Notes under the pieces: model-generated
What the model saw: the letters and a program-made list of their open reading frames with translations, nothing else
What the model was told of the DNA's origin: nothing
Databases searched by the model: none
From: Actinomycetospora termitidis
GTDB taxonomy: Bacteria; Actinomycetota; Actinomycetes; Mycobacteriales; Pseudonocardiaceae
Direction: 5' to 3'
Assembly: GCF_030286555.1 (NCBI RefSeq)
Contig: NZ_JASVWF010000003.1
Coordinates: 248,001-312,000 of the forward strand
Length of the DNA: 64,000 bases
Translations under genes and position numbers: made by a program
Part shown: piece by piece, positions 37,744 through 46,217 of the stretch
How positions within the stretch are numbered: position 1 is the stretch's first letter
Layout of the letters: every line of letters begins with the position of its first letter

Positions 37744-38919
37744 TCAACAGGTCAGGATCCCCCGCTGCTCCTTGAGGGCGAGCACCCGACGGACGGCGTC
37801 GTGCGCCCGCTCGGCGAAGGCGGGTTCGCGCGCCGCCGCCGTGATCGCGTCCAGCATCGGGGCGAGATCCCCGGGCCGGATCGTGAGCACCAGGTCGCCG
37901 CCCGCAGCCAGGAACTTCGTGGCCCGCGCGCCGACCGGGGTGTCCTCCAGCGCGGCCGCCGCACCCACGTCGTCGGTCATGACGACGCCGGTGAACTTCA
38001 GCCGGTCCCGCAGCACGTCCTGCATCACCCGCGACGAGAACAGCGCCTGGTTGTCCGGATCGATCTTCGCGTAGCGCGCCGAGGACATCATCACCAGCGG
38101 CGCGCCCGCCTCGATGCCCGCCGCGAAGGACTGCAGCGACGGCGAGTCCGGGCCTGTCGTGGAGTCCACCACCCCGCCGGCGAAGTCGGTGTTCTGCCGC
38201 ACCTCCCCGAGCCCCGGGAAGTGCTTGAGGGTGGGGGCGACGTCGGCGTCGCGCATGCCCCCGACGAAGGCCCGCACCCCGGCCGAGGCGGTGGGCACAT
38301 CGTCGCCGTACTGGCGGTCGAACTTCCCGACGGGGGCGTTGGCCTCGCCCAGTGCCGGGTTCACCACGTCCGCGACCGGGGCCAGGTTCACCGTCACGCC
38401 GACGTCCCGCAGGGCCTCGCCCCAGCCCTTCGCCTGCGCGCGGAGCCCGTCCGCGTCGCGGCCCTGGACGAGCGCCGTGGGCATCGTCGGGAAGCCCGGG
38501 CCCTCCAGCTCCTGGACCTGTCCGCCCTCCTGGTCGGCGGAGACGAGCAGGGGGACCTCGCCGCCACCCGTTGCCTGCGCACCGGTGACCACCTTCGTGA
38601 CGGCGTCCGCGCTCGCGCTCTCGCCGTCGGTCAGGATGATCCCGCCCGGTTCGAGGCCGAGCGCCGTGCGCGCGGCCGGGCTGATCCCGCCCGCCGGGAC
38701 CCCGATGACGACGAGCTGGGCGAAGCGCTGCTCCTCGCTCAGCCGGTCGTAGGTGCGGGTGGCGCACGAGGCCGGGGCGGCGGTCGACGTCGGGGCGGCC
38801 GCGGCGGTCGTCGTCGGGGCCGGGGCGGCAGGCGCCCCGCCCGCCGGTTGGCCGCCGCACGCGGCGACGAGGCCCAGGGTGGTCAGCAGGGCGGCGGCAC
38901 CGGCGCGGGAGCGTGACAT
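37744..38919 (-). CDS. Glycoside hydrolase family 3 lipoprotein, NagZ/LpqI-like
   Basis: 391 residues from ATG 38919. A lipoprotein signal peptide ends in a lipobox VAAC near residue 21, followed by a Pro/Thr/Ala linker. The GH3 TIM barrel contains 'VSADQEGGQVQELEGPGFP', 'NLAPVADV', the 'LKHFPGLG' motif with the NagZ acid/base His, and 'GVVMTDDVGA' with the nucleophile Asp. The expected job is to remove beta-GlcNAc from peptidoglycan fragments at the outer membrane face during wall recycling. Divergent from the hydrolase gene at 39002. Confidence 0.88.
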   Translation of the reverse strand: MSRSRAGAAALLTTLGLVAACGGQPAGGAPAAPAPTTTAAAAPTSTAAPASCATRTYDRLSEEQRFAQLVVIGVPAGGISPAARTALGLEPGGIILTDGESASADAVTKVVTGAQATGGGEVPLLVSADQEGGQVQELEGPGFPTMPTALVQGRDADGLRAQAKGWGEALRDVGVTVNLAPVADVVNPALGEANAPVGKFDRQYGDDVPTASAGVRAFVGGMRDADVAPTLKHFPGLGEVRQNTDFAGGVVDSTTGPDSPSLQSFAAGIEAGAPLVMMSSARYAKIDPDNQALFSSRVMQDVLRDRLKFTGVVMTDDVGAAAALEDTPVGARATKFLAAGGDLVLTIRPGDLAPMLDAITAAAREPAFAERAHDAVRRVLALKEQRGILTC

Positions 38920-39001
38920 CGGCGCCCAGGCTAGGGATCCCCCGCGTCCCGGGAGGGCGAGGGTGGGCGGCGGCGCGCCGGATCCGACACGATGCGGTGT
39001 C

Positions 39002-39925
39002 ATGAGCACCACGCGGCGCGCGGTGACCCTGCACGGGCACCGGATGGCCTGGTCGGAGGCGTGCCCGGAGGTGGCCTCGGATGATCCCGAGGTGCTGGTG
39101 CTGCTGCACGGCGTGGCCGGCAGCTCGTCCACGTGGAACCCCGTGCTGGAGCGCCTGGCCGACGAGGGCTGCCGGCACCTCGTGATCGCGCCGGATCTCC
39201 TCGGGCACGGCGAGTCGGCGGGGCCGGCCGGCGACTTCTCGATGGGCGCCTACGCGAACGGCCTGCGGGACCTCCTGGCGGCGCTCGGGCACCGGCGCGT
39301 CACCGTCGTCGGGCACTCCCTCGGCGGCGGGGTGGCGATGCAGTTCGCCTACCAGTTCCCGGAGATGTGCTCCCGGCTCGTGCTGGTCTCCTCGGGCGGG
39401 CTCGGCCGGGGCGTCAGCCCGACGTTGCGCCTCGCCTCCCTGCCCGGCGCGGGGATCGTCCTGCCGGTGCTCGCGCGGACCGGCCTGCTCGGGCTGGGGG
39501 TGTCCGCCCTGCGCGCGGCCGCCGCGCTCCCGCTGCCGCCGGCGGAGAAGGTGTCACTCGTCGAGTACGCCCGCCACGCCGCCTCGCTGACCGAGCGCGC
39601 CCACGCCGACGCGTTCGTCGACACCATCCGCGGCGTCATCGGCCCGGCCGGCCAGCGGGTCAGCGGCACCGACCGGCTCTACCTCACCGAGGGGCTCCCG
39701 ACGATGGTCGTGTGGGGCCGACGCGACCCGATCATCCCGGTCGGGCACGCCTACCGGGCCGCCGGCCTCATGCCGGGGGCGCGCCTCGAGGTGTTCGACG
39801 GCTCCGGGCACTTCCCGCACTGCGACGAGCCGGCGCGCTTCGTCGAGCTGCTCACCGGCTTCTGCGACGCGACCACGCCGGGCGAGATGTCGGCCGCGTC
39901 GATCGGGGCGAAGCTCGTCGGTTAG
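39002..39925 (+). CDS. Alpha/beta hydrolase
   Basis: 307 residues from ATG 39002. The triad is visible: Ser in 'VVGHSLGGGVAMQ', Asp in 'VVWGRRDPIIPVGHA', His in 'DGSGHFPHCDEP'. The oxyanion loop is 'LLHGVAGSSSTW'. A cap region of ~65 residues follows strand 6. It resembles actinobacterial epoxide/ester hydrolases of unknown substrate. Its stop overlaps the convergent methyltransferase gene by 4 bases. Confidence 0.87.
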   Translation: MSTTRRAVTLHGHRMAWSEACPEVASDDPEVLVLLHGVAGSSSTWNPVLERLADEGCRHLVIAPDLLGHGESAGPAGDFSMGAYANGLRDLLAALGHRRVTVVGHSLGGGVAMQFAYQFPEMCSRLVLVSSGGLGRGVSPTLRLASLPGAGIVLPVLARTGLLGLGVSALRAAAALPLPPAEKVSLVEYARHAASLTERAHADAFVDTIRGVIGPAGQRVSGTDRLYLTEGLPTMVVWGRRDPIIPVGHAYRAAGLMPGARLEVFDGSGHFPHCDEPARFVELLTGFCDATTPGEMSAASIGAKLVG

Positions 39926-40512
39926 ACGTTCCGGCACTGGTAGGCCAGCGCCGGCGGGACGTTGCGCCAGACGATCGGGGTCACCCGCACCTCGTCGAAG
40001 CTCTCCTGCAGCAGCTCCCGGAAGCGGCGCTGGGTCGGCAGGTTCATCACGTGCGCGTAGGCGAAGGTGGTGAACACCCCGCCGGGCACGAGCACCCGGT
40101 TGACCTGGTCCATGATCGCGCGCTGCGCCTCGCGGCTGAACAGCGTCCACGGCAGCCCGGAGACGATCGCGTCGACCCGGTCGATCCCGACGTCGGCCAG
40201 CAGCTTCTGCAGGTCCTTCGCGTCGCCGGGCACGACCTCGAGCCACGGGAGGTTCCGCTGCAGCAGCGCGACCATGCTGCGGTCCAGCTCGATCGCGACG
40301 TGCCGCGCGTCCGGGTGCAGGCGACGACGCAGCGCCTGCGAGACGACGCCCGTGCCCGGGCCGAGCTCCACCACCGTCGACGGCACGTCCGCCGGCGCCA
40401 CCGAGGCGAGCAGGTCGCACAGGGCCCGCCCGCTCGGCGCGACCGCCCCGATCACTCCCGGGCTCCGCACGGCGGAGGAGACGAACGTCAGCAGGTCACG
40501 GGCAGCTGTCAC
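39922..40512 (-). CDS. Class I SAM-dependent methyltransferase (PmtA/KsgA-like)
   Basis: 196 residues. SAM-binding motif I is 'VVELGPGTGVVSQAL' (~47-61); motif II region is 'HVAIELDRSMVALLQRN'; 'GDAKDLQKLL' binds the adenine; motif IV-like 'DAIVSGLPWTLFSREAQRAIM' matches bacterial phospholipid N-methyltransferases (COG3963). A role in modifying lipids is likely but not certain. Confidence 0.82.
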   Translation of the reverse strand: MTAARDLLTFVSSAVRSPGVIGAVAPSGRALCDLLASVAPADVPSTVVELGPGTGVVSQALRRRLHPDARHVAIELDRSMVALLQRNLPWLEVVPGDAKDLQKLLADVGIDRVDAIVSGLPWTLFSREAQRAIMDQVNRVLVPGGVFTTFAYAHVMNLPTQRRFRELLQESFDEVRVTPIVWRNVPPALAYQCRNV

Positions 40513-40568
40513 GTCGGCAGGGTGTCACCTCGTCGGTCGGTCGACCACCGGAGGTGACCCGGTCGCCG

Positions 40569-40880
40569 TCAGCCGCGGATCGAGTAGGCGAGGGCGATGC
40601 GCTGCAGGATGAACACGACCAGCAGCAGGATCAGCATCGACAGGTCCAGGCTGATGTTGCCGATGCGCACGGCGGGGATGAGGCGCTTGAGCAGGTTCAC
40701 CGGCGGGTCGGTGACGCGGTACATCATCTCGAGCCCGACCGCGGTGCCCCCGGCCGGCCGCCAGTCGCGGGCGAAGCCGCGGACCACCTCGACCACCAGG
40801 CGCCCGATCAGGAACAGGTAGAACAGGAAGAGCACGTAATAGACGAAGAGCATGACGATCTCGGACGCACTCCCCTGCAT
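40569..40880 (-). CDS. YggT family membrane protein
   Basis: 103 residues from ATG 40880. Two membrane segments: 'VMLFVYYVLFLFYLFLIGRLVVEVV' and 'LDLSMLILLLVVFILQRIALAY'. Between them is the family's 'DPPVNLLKRLIP' motif. YggT proteins often accompany SepF in division clusters; here the gene stands apart from one. Function unclear. Divergent from the DUF952 gene. Confidence 0.8.
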   Translation of the reverse strand: MQGSASEIVMLFVYYVLFLFYLFLIGRLVVEVVRGFARDWRPAGGTAVGLEMMYRVTDPPVNLLKRLIPAVRIGNISLDLSMLILLLVVFILQRIALAYSIRG

Positions 40881-40925
40881 GCCTCCACTATGGCCTGCGG
40901 CGTGTGAGGACCAGGATCCCGGGTC

Positions 40926-41285
40926 ATGATCCTCCACATCTGCACCCGCTCCGACTGGACGGCCGCGGGCGAGGCCCTGACGCCCCCGTCGCTGGCGAGC
41001 GAGGGGTTCGTGCACTGCTCGGACCCGGGCACGGTGGCCCTGCCCGCCACCCGCCTCTACGCCGGTCGCGAGGACCTGCTGCTGCTCGAGGTCGACCCGT
41101 CGCTCGTCGGCGTCCCCGTGCGCTGGGAGCCGGGGGTGCGCGCCGGCGGGGTCGTCGAGACCTCCGGCCCGTGGTTTCCGCACGTCTACGGACCGCTGCC
41201 GGTGGCGGCCGTCGTCGCGGTGCACGAGTTCCCCCCGGACCCCGACGGGTCCTTCCACCTCCCGGCGTCCCTCGCGGAGCGCTGA
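40926..41285 (+). CDS. DUF952 family protein
   Basis: 119 residues. It shows the DUF952 pattern 'ILHICTRSDWTAAGE', 'SLASEGFVHCSDP', 'LLLLEVDPSLVGVPVRWE', 'PHVYGPLPVAAVVAV'. The conserved His in 'FVHCS' and 'PHVYGPL' make it related in fold to ADP-ribosyltransferase-like proteins. Biological role unknown to me. ATG start. Confidence 0.87.
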   Translation: MILHICTRSDWTAAGEALTPPSLASEGFVHCSDPGTVALPATRLYAGREDLLLLEVDPSLVGVPVRWEPGVRAGGVVETSGPWFPHVYGPLPVAAVVAVHEFPPDPDGSFHLPASLAER

Positions 41286-41390
41286 GGGGGCTGCCGGCCT
41301 GATCGACGGGGCGACGATGGCGACCTGCTCGCACAGGATGCGTGCAGGGCGCCATCCACGCCGCCACCCCGACCGTCGCAATGATCAACA

Positions 41391-41435
41391 GGTACTCAGC
41401 GCTGCTCCGGGGCGACCCCGGCAGCACTGAGTACC
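41391..41435. repeat. 45-nt near-perfect palindrome, hairpin of unknown role
   Basis: GGTACTCAGCGCTGCTCCGGGG on the left pairs with CCCCGGCAGCACTGAGTACC on the right, apart from one mismatch and a 2-nt bulge; the loop is CGA. It lies in the 183-bp gene-free gap between the DUF952 gene and the first initiator-tRNA terminator. It is too far (105 bp) from DUF952 for a simple terminator. It may be a REP-like element, protein site or structured small RNA. Confidence 0.5.
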
Positions 41436-41468
41436 CGCTCGACGAACGAGCCCCCACAATCAGGAACG

Positions 41469-41504
41469 ACGAAGGGCCCCGCACCAGAGTGCGGGGCCCT
41501 TCGT
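41469..41504 (-). terminator. Intrinsic terminator after first tRNA-fMet
   Basis: A 16-bp perfect stem (ACGAAGGGCCCCGCAC / GTGCGGGGCCCTTCGT) with a 4-nt loop, starting only 2 nt past the encoded CCA end. Nearly identical to the one after the second copy. Confidence 0.9.
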
Positions 41505-41506
41505 GG

Positions 41507-41583
41507 TGGTAGCGGGGACAGGATTCGAACCTGTGACCTCTGGGTTATGAGCCCAGCGAGCTACCGAGCTGCTCCACCCCGCG
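41507..41583 (-). tRNA. Initiator tRNA-fMet (CAT), copy 1
   Basis: 77 nt including encoded CCA. Initiator hallmarks: the first base C1 is unpaired with base 72 (C-U), and three consecutive G-C pairs (GGG/CCC) close the anticodon stem around CTCATAA. T arm ACAGG-TTCGAAT-CCTGT. A TAGTCT box at 41614-41619 on the minus strand may be its -10 element. The sequence is identical to copy 2, 344 bp away. Confidence 0.97.
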
Positions 41584-41813
41584 CCGTCGCCGTGCTTTCC
41601 GGCGATGACGACAAGACTACCGGTTGGTGAACCGGCGACACGCAGGGGGGTCGGTGTCGACGACGAGCGTGTCCCGTCCCCGACATCCAGCGACAGCCGT
41701 GGGCCACCGTCGACATCCCCGGGCCGGCCCGACCCGCCGTCGGGAACGGACGAATAGGGCGTGGCCCAACTGCGGGCCACCGGCGACACCCACGGCCGGG
41801 ATCCCGCGAACGA

Positions 41814-41847
41814 CGAAGGGCCCCGCACCGGAGTGCGGGGCCCTTCG
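41814..41847 (-). terminator. Intrinsic terminator after second tRNA-fMet
   Basis: A 15-bp perfect stem (CGAAGGGCCCCGCAC / GTGCGGGGCCCTTCG), loop CGGA, ending 3 nt from the CCA end of the tRNA. It has the same arms as the first copy's terminator; only the loop differs (CGGA against CAGA). The 41584-41813 spacer between the units is unique, with no gene seen. Confidence 0.9.
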
Positions 41848-41850
41848 AGG

Positions 41851-41927
41851 TGGTAGCGGGGACAGGATTCGAACCTGTGACCTCTGGGTTATGAGCCCAG
41901 CGAGCTACCGAGCTGCTCCACCCCGCG
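41851..41927 (-). tRNA. Initiator tRNA-fMet (CAT), copy 2
   Basis: 77 nt including CCA, identical to copy 1 over its full length. It carries the same initiator features: C1-U72 mismatch and GGG/CCC anticodon stem. A TAGTGT box at 41939-41944 (minus strand) sits ~12 nt before the mature 5' end and may be its -10 element. Having its own promoter-like box and terminator suggests independent transcription. Confidence 0.97.
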
Positions 41928-41966
41928 TCGCAGTAAGAACACTACGCGACGGGGTGGAGCGGTCGA

Positions 41967-44921
41967 TCACCCGGGGGTCCCCCCGGTGGCGGCCCGGTAC
42001 TGGTTGATCGCGGTCGCCAGGTCCTGCTGGGCCTGCCCGATGCCGGCGAAGTCCCCCTGCTGCTGGGCGGTGCGCAGCCGGTCCAGCGCGGCGTTCATCG
42101 CGTTGACCGAGGAGATGACCTGCGCCGACGCCCCGGCGGCGGGTGCACCCGCGGCCGGCGCCTGACCCGTCGCCGGGGTCTGGCCGGTCGCCGGCTGCTG
42201 CGGCTGCCCGGCCCCGCCCGGGGTCGCCGTCGCCGTGCCCGCCGACCCGAAGACCTGGGTCAGCGCCTCGGCGAGGGTCGGGGCGTAGCCGATCCGGCCG
42301 CCGAAGCTCACCAGCACGCGGGAGAGCTGCGGGAACGACGACTCCTGGTTGGAGCGCTCGATGTAGACCGGCTCGACGTAGAGCAGGCCGCCCGCGATCG
42401 GCAGCGTCAGCAGGTTGCCGTAGAGCACCTGCGTGCCCTGCTGGCGCAGCAGGTTGAGCTCCGTGGAGACCTGCGGCGACGACAGGAACTGCGTCTGCAC
42501 CTGCTGCGGCCCCTGGGTCTGCGTGTCCGTCGGGAGCTGGAGCAGAGTCATCTGCCCGTAGCTGCCCGGGTCCGAGCTCACCGACAGGTACGCGGAGAGG
42601 AACTCGCGCCGCAGGCTCACCAGGGCCGTCGTCAGTTGGAACTGCGGGGTGTTGACGACGCCGCGGCGCGGGTCGTCCGCCAGCAGGTAGTACGGCGGCT
42701 GCGGGTCACCGGCGGCGGCCGCCGCGTCCGACGTCGGGTCGGACGGCACGTCCCAGAAGGACACCGTCGAGTAGAACTCGTTGGGGTCCGAGACGTGGTA
42801 GCGGGTCAGCAGGTCGCGCTGGACCTTGAAGATGCCCTCGGGGTAGCGGTAGTGCTCGCGCAGCTCCGGCGGCACCGCCGAGGCCGGCTGCACGACCCCC
42901 GGGAAGACCTTCTCCCAGGTCTGCAGCACCGGGTCCTGGGGGTCGTTCTCGTAGAGGTCGACCTTGCCGGTGTAGGCGTCCACGGTCGCCTTGACCGAGT
43001 TGCGCATGTAGCCCGCGGTCTGCGGGGCGAGCTGCGCCTGGCCGACGGAGTCGCGGGTCGCGTCGGAGAGCGGGACCTGCTGCGCGTACGGGTAGCGCGG
43101 CAGCGTCGTGTACCCGTCGACGATGTACTTGATCTGCCCGTTCACGACGGCGGGGTAGACGTCGCTGTCGAGCTCCAGCCAGGGCGCGACCTTCTGCACC
43201 CGGGTGATCGGGTCGCGGTTGTACATGATCCGCGAGTTCTCGCCGATCGACGAGTTGAACAGGATGTTCCGCTCGAAGCCGTAGTAGGTGAAGAACGCCA
43301 GGCGGCTCAGCGGGTTGGACAGCGGAACGCCGCCCGTGCCGGTGTAGGTGTACTGCCGCGAGTCGGTGTCGTACTCACGCGGCGCGGCGCCCGGGTCGGC
43401 GCCGACGATCGCGTAGTCGTCCGGCCCGTTGACCAGCTCGCCGTAGTAGATGCGCGGCTGCTGCAGGCCGAACGGGCCGGGGGTGTCCACGTCGGAGACC
43501 TGGAACTGCGGGTAGCCGCCCTGGCCGCCGTTGGTGTCCAGCGGCGCGTTCACCGTGTTCGCCGGCGCGGCGACGAACCCGTTGCCGTGCGTGTAGACGA
43601 GGTGCCGGTTGATCCAGTCCTGCTGGTTGCCGACCAGGTTGTCAGGGTCGATCTCGCGGGCCGCGACCACGTAGTCCTGGAGCTGGTTGTTCACCGAGTA
43701 CCGGTCGACGTCCAGGGTGGCCGGGAAGCCGTAGAAGTTCCGTCGCTGCTCGAGCTGGGTGAAGGTGCGCGAGAGCCGGTTCGGGTCCAGCAGCCGGATG
43801 TTCGGCACGGTCGCCTGGTCGGTGGAGACCGTCTGCTGCACCCCGGCGGCGTTCTGGTCGGTGACCCCGGCGTAGGGCTCGATGTTGACGTTCGTCAGGC
43901 CGAACGCCTGTCTGGTGGCCTGGATGTTGCGGTCGATCGAGACCGCCTCGCGCTGGTTGGCGTTCGGCCGCACCGAGAACTGCTCGAGGACCGCCGGCCA
44001 CGCGGCGCCCACCAGCACGCTGGAGAGCACCAGCAGCGCCAGGGCGATCGCCGGGATCTGCAGGTTGCGCAGGAACACCGCGGCGAAGAACGCCGCCGCG
44101 CAGATCACCGCGATGAGCAGCAGGATCAGCTTGGCCGGCATCGCGGCGTTCAGGTCGGTGTAGCTGGCGCCGAAGAAGTTCGCCCCGCCGATCGAGGCCT
44201 TGCGGTCGGAGAACAGCAGGTCGTAGCGGTCGAGGAAGTACGCGACCGCCTTGAGCAGGACGAAGACCCCGGCCAGGACGGCGAGGTGGGCCCGGGCGGC
44301 GGTGGCGAGCGAGCCGTTGCGGCCGGCCAGTCGGATGCCGCCGAAGACGTAGTGCGCCACCAGGGCCGCGACGAAGCTGACGCCGATCCCGACGAACAGC
44401 CACGACAGCACCGCCCGCCAGAACGGCAGCGCGAAGACGTAGAAGCCGATGTCGTGGGAGAAGACCGGGTCCACGACCCCGAACGGCGTCTGGTGCAGGA
44501 AGAGCTGCGTGGTCTGCCAGTCGCTCTGCGCGGACAGCGCGGCGATCACGGCGACGAGCAGCGGGATGCCGATCGCGAACAGGCGCAGGTGCGACAGGAC
44601 GACCGTGCGGTACCGCGCGACCGGGTCCTCCGGCCCCGCGACCGGGACGAACACCGGGCGGGTGCGGTAGGCGATGTAGAGGTTCAGCGCGAGCAGGCCG
44701 CCCATGAACACCGCGGCGACGACGGCCTGGATGACCCGCGTCGCGAGGACCGTCGTGAAGACGTTGCGGAAGCCGACCTCGCCGAACCAGGCGAAGTCGA
44801 CGTAGATGTCGACCAGCCGGAACAGGGCGACGAGGACCACGAGCACGATCGCGCCCAGGACGAGCAGCGACTTCGTGCGCCGGGACAGCTGCGGGTTCCC
44901 GGTCGCCGGCCGGTTGGCCAC
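41967..44921 (-). CDS. UPF0182 family large membrane protein (Rv3193c-like)
   Basis: 984 residues. The N-terminal third has seven or so membrane segments ('SLLVLGAIVLVVLVALFRLVDIYVDF' onward), followed by a large extracellular part with 'YDTDSRQYTYTG', 'ILFNSSIGENSRIMYNRDP', 'VDAYTGKVDLYENDP' that are hallmarks of UPF0182. The C-terminus has an Ala/Pro/Gly/Thr linker ('GQTPATGQAPAAGAPAAG') and a helical end. The family is conserved in actinobacteria; its function is unknown. 143 bp separate it from the PDZ protease gene, with only a 5-bp hairpin visible there. Confidence 0.92.
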   Translation of the reverse strand: MANRPATGNPQLSRRTKSLLVLGAIVLVVLVALFRLVDIYVDFAWFGEVGFRNVFTTVLATRVIQAVVAAVFMGGLLALNLYIAYRTRPVFVPVAGPEDPVARYRTVVLSHLRLFAIGIPLLVAVIAALSAQSDWQTTQLFLHQTPFGVVDPVFSHDIGFYVFALPFWRAVLSWLFVGIGVSFVAALVAHYVFGGIRLAGRNGSLATAARAHLAVLAGVFVLLKAVAYFLDRYDLLFSDRKASIGGANFFGASYTDLNAAMPAKLILLLIAVICAAAFFAAVFLRNLQIPAIALALLVLSSVLVGAAWPAVLEQFSVRPNANQREAVSIDRNIQATRQAFGLTNVNIEPYAGVTDQNAAGVQQTVSTDQATVPNIRLLDPNRLSRTFTQLEQRRNFYGFPATLDVDRYSVNNQLQDYVVAAREIDPDNLVGNQQDWINRHLVYTHGNGFVAAPANTVNAPLDTNGGQGGYPQFQVSDVDTPGPFGLQQPRIYYGELVNGPDDYAIVGADPGAAPREYDTDSRQYTYTGTGGVPLSNPLSRLAFFTYYGFERNILFNSSIGENSRIMYNRDPITRVQKVAPWLELDSDVYPAVVNGQIKYIVDGYTTLPRYPYAQQVPLSDATRDSVGQAQLAPQTAGYMRNSVKATVDAYTGKVDLYENDPQDPVLQTWEKVFPGVVQPASAVPPELREHYRYPEGIFKVQRDLLTRYHVSDPNEFYSTVSFWDVPSDPTSDAAAAAGDPQPPYYLLADDPRRGVVNTPQFQLTTALVSLRREFLSAYLSVSSDPGSYGQMTLLQLPTDTQTQGPQQVQTQFLSSPQVSTELNLLRQQGTQVLYGNLLTLPIAGGLLYVEPVYIERSNQESSFPQLSRVLVSFGGRIGYAPTLAEALTQVFGSAGTATATPGGAGQPQQPATGQTPATGQAPAAGAPAAGASAQVISSVNAMNAALDRLRTAQQQGDFAGIGQAQQDLATAINQYRAATGGTPG

Positions 44922-45064
44922 GGGCGGTCACACTCCAGAGGATGGTCGGGGCGGGCACGGCGGGAGCGCGTCCGCTGGGAGAACTCTATTGCGAACGTGT
45001 GGGTTCCCTGTGGCCGGACTCGTCCGGTTCGCCTTCCGTGCGCGGTCGGGCCGTGGGGCGCGTC

Positions 45065-46090
45065 TCAGCAGGTCGGCGGGGTCCGGCCGGCCGCGACCGC
45101 CTCGACGGCGGCCACACCCTCGCGCAGGTCGGACACGCGCGCCAGGGTGAGTCCGTCCGGGGCGGTCCGCACCGCCTCCGAGCAGTTCCCCGCCGGCACG
45201 AGGAACGTGGTCGCCCCGTCGGCGCGCGCCGCGTCCATCTTGAAGCGGATTCCGCCGATCGGACCGACCCGACCGGAGGCGTCGATCGTGCCCGTCCCCG
45301 CGATGTCCCGGCCGCCGGTGAGGTCCCCGGGGGTCAACTTGTCCACGATCGCCGTGGCGAAGATCAGCCCGGCCGACGGACCACCGACGTCGGCCAGCCC
45401 GATCCGGATCGAGGCCGGTGCGTCGACCACCGCCGCCGCGGTGATGCCGAGGTAGCCCTTCGACACGTCCCCCGGCCGCGGCGCGACGGTGGCCGTCACC
45501 GTCGACTGCTGCTCGCCCCGGCGCACGACCAGCGGCAGCGGGCTGCCGGGGCGGGCGGCCCCGACCGCGTCGACCACGTCCTGCGGGGTGGACACCGGCC
45601 GGCCCGCGATGGAGACGATCCGGTCGCCCTGCGCGAGCACGCCCACCGACGGCCCCGGGGTGGTGACGTCGCCGACCTCGACCGAGCTCGGGTAGCCGAG
45701 GTAGCGCAGCGCGGCGTCCTGCGCGTCGTCCTCGGACTGCGTGAACTGCCGGGTGTTCTCGGCGTCGACCTGCTGGCTCGACTGGCCGGTCGGGTACACC
45801 TGCTCCCGGGGGACGACCTCGTGCGAGCCGGTCAGCCACATCGCGACGGCCCCGAAGAGCGTGACCTGGCTGGTGACGGCGACCGTCGTCATCCGCAGCT
45901 GACCCGTCGTCGGGAAGGTCGGGACGGGTCCGGTCACCTCGATGATCGTCCGACCGTCCTGGGCGCCGAGGACGTCGAAGGTCGGACCGTCGCCGAGGGC
46001 GACGAACGGCACGCGCACCGTCGCGCCGGTCAGGCCCAGGACCGCGGCGAGCACGAGCCCGAGGGCCAGGGTCGCGCGCAACCGGGTCAC
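45065..46090 (-). CDS. PDZ/Lon-like serine protease of the YlbL family (Rv3194c-like)
   Basis: 341 residues. An N-terminal anchor ('LRATLALGLVLAAVLGLTG') is followed by a beta domain, a PDZ domain (~120-220; 'VGVLAQGDRIVSIAGRPVSTPQDVVDAV') and a Lon-like protease domain (~230-330) with catalytic Ser in 'VGGPSAGLIFATAIVD' and Lys in 'IRFKMDAARADGA'. It acts outside the membrane, probably in protein quality control. Divergent from the DUF2342 gene across 127 bp. Confidence 0.9.
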   Translation of the reverse strand: MTRLRATLALGLVLAAVLGLTGATVRVPFVALGDGPTFDVLGAQDGRTIIEVTGPVPTFPTTGQLRMTTVAVTSQVTLFGAVAMWLTGSHEVVPREQVYPTGQSSQQVDAENTRQFTQSEDDAQDAALRYLGYPSSVEVGDVTTPGPSVGVLAQGDRIVSIAGRPVSTPQDVVDAVGAARPGSPLPLVVRRGEQQSTVTATVAPRPGDVSKGYLGITAAAVVDAPASIRIGLADVGGPSAGLIFATAIVDKLTPGDLTGGRDIAGTGTIDASGRVGPIGGIRFKMDAARADGATTFLVPAGNCSEAVRTAPDGLTLARVSDLREGVAAVEAVAAGRTPPTC

Positions 46091-46217
46091 GGGCGGCGAG
46101 GGTAGTGATCGCTCCTGTGGGGCGCGGATGAGGGCTCACCGGGTGTTCGCTGTGGGCGTTCCGTGCGGTCCCCGCGGGACGGGCCCGCCGTCCACGCTCG
46201 CGCGTACCGTGGACGCC

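Noticed and set aside
37740-41393. 12-mer TGATCAACAGGT occurring near 37740 and 41383
   Set aside because: One copy is the end of the GH3 gene and the other lies beside the palindrome. No longer shared sequence surrounds them, so chance is likely.
42636-45455. Plus-strand ~939-codon open frame
   Set aside because: Antisense to the UPF0182 gene. The protein sequence is low-complexity (VRRVEV/DRRD type) without motifs.
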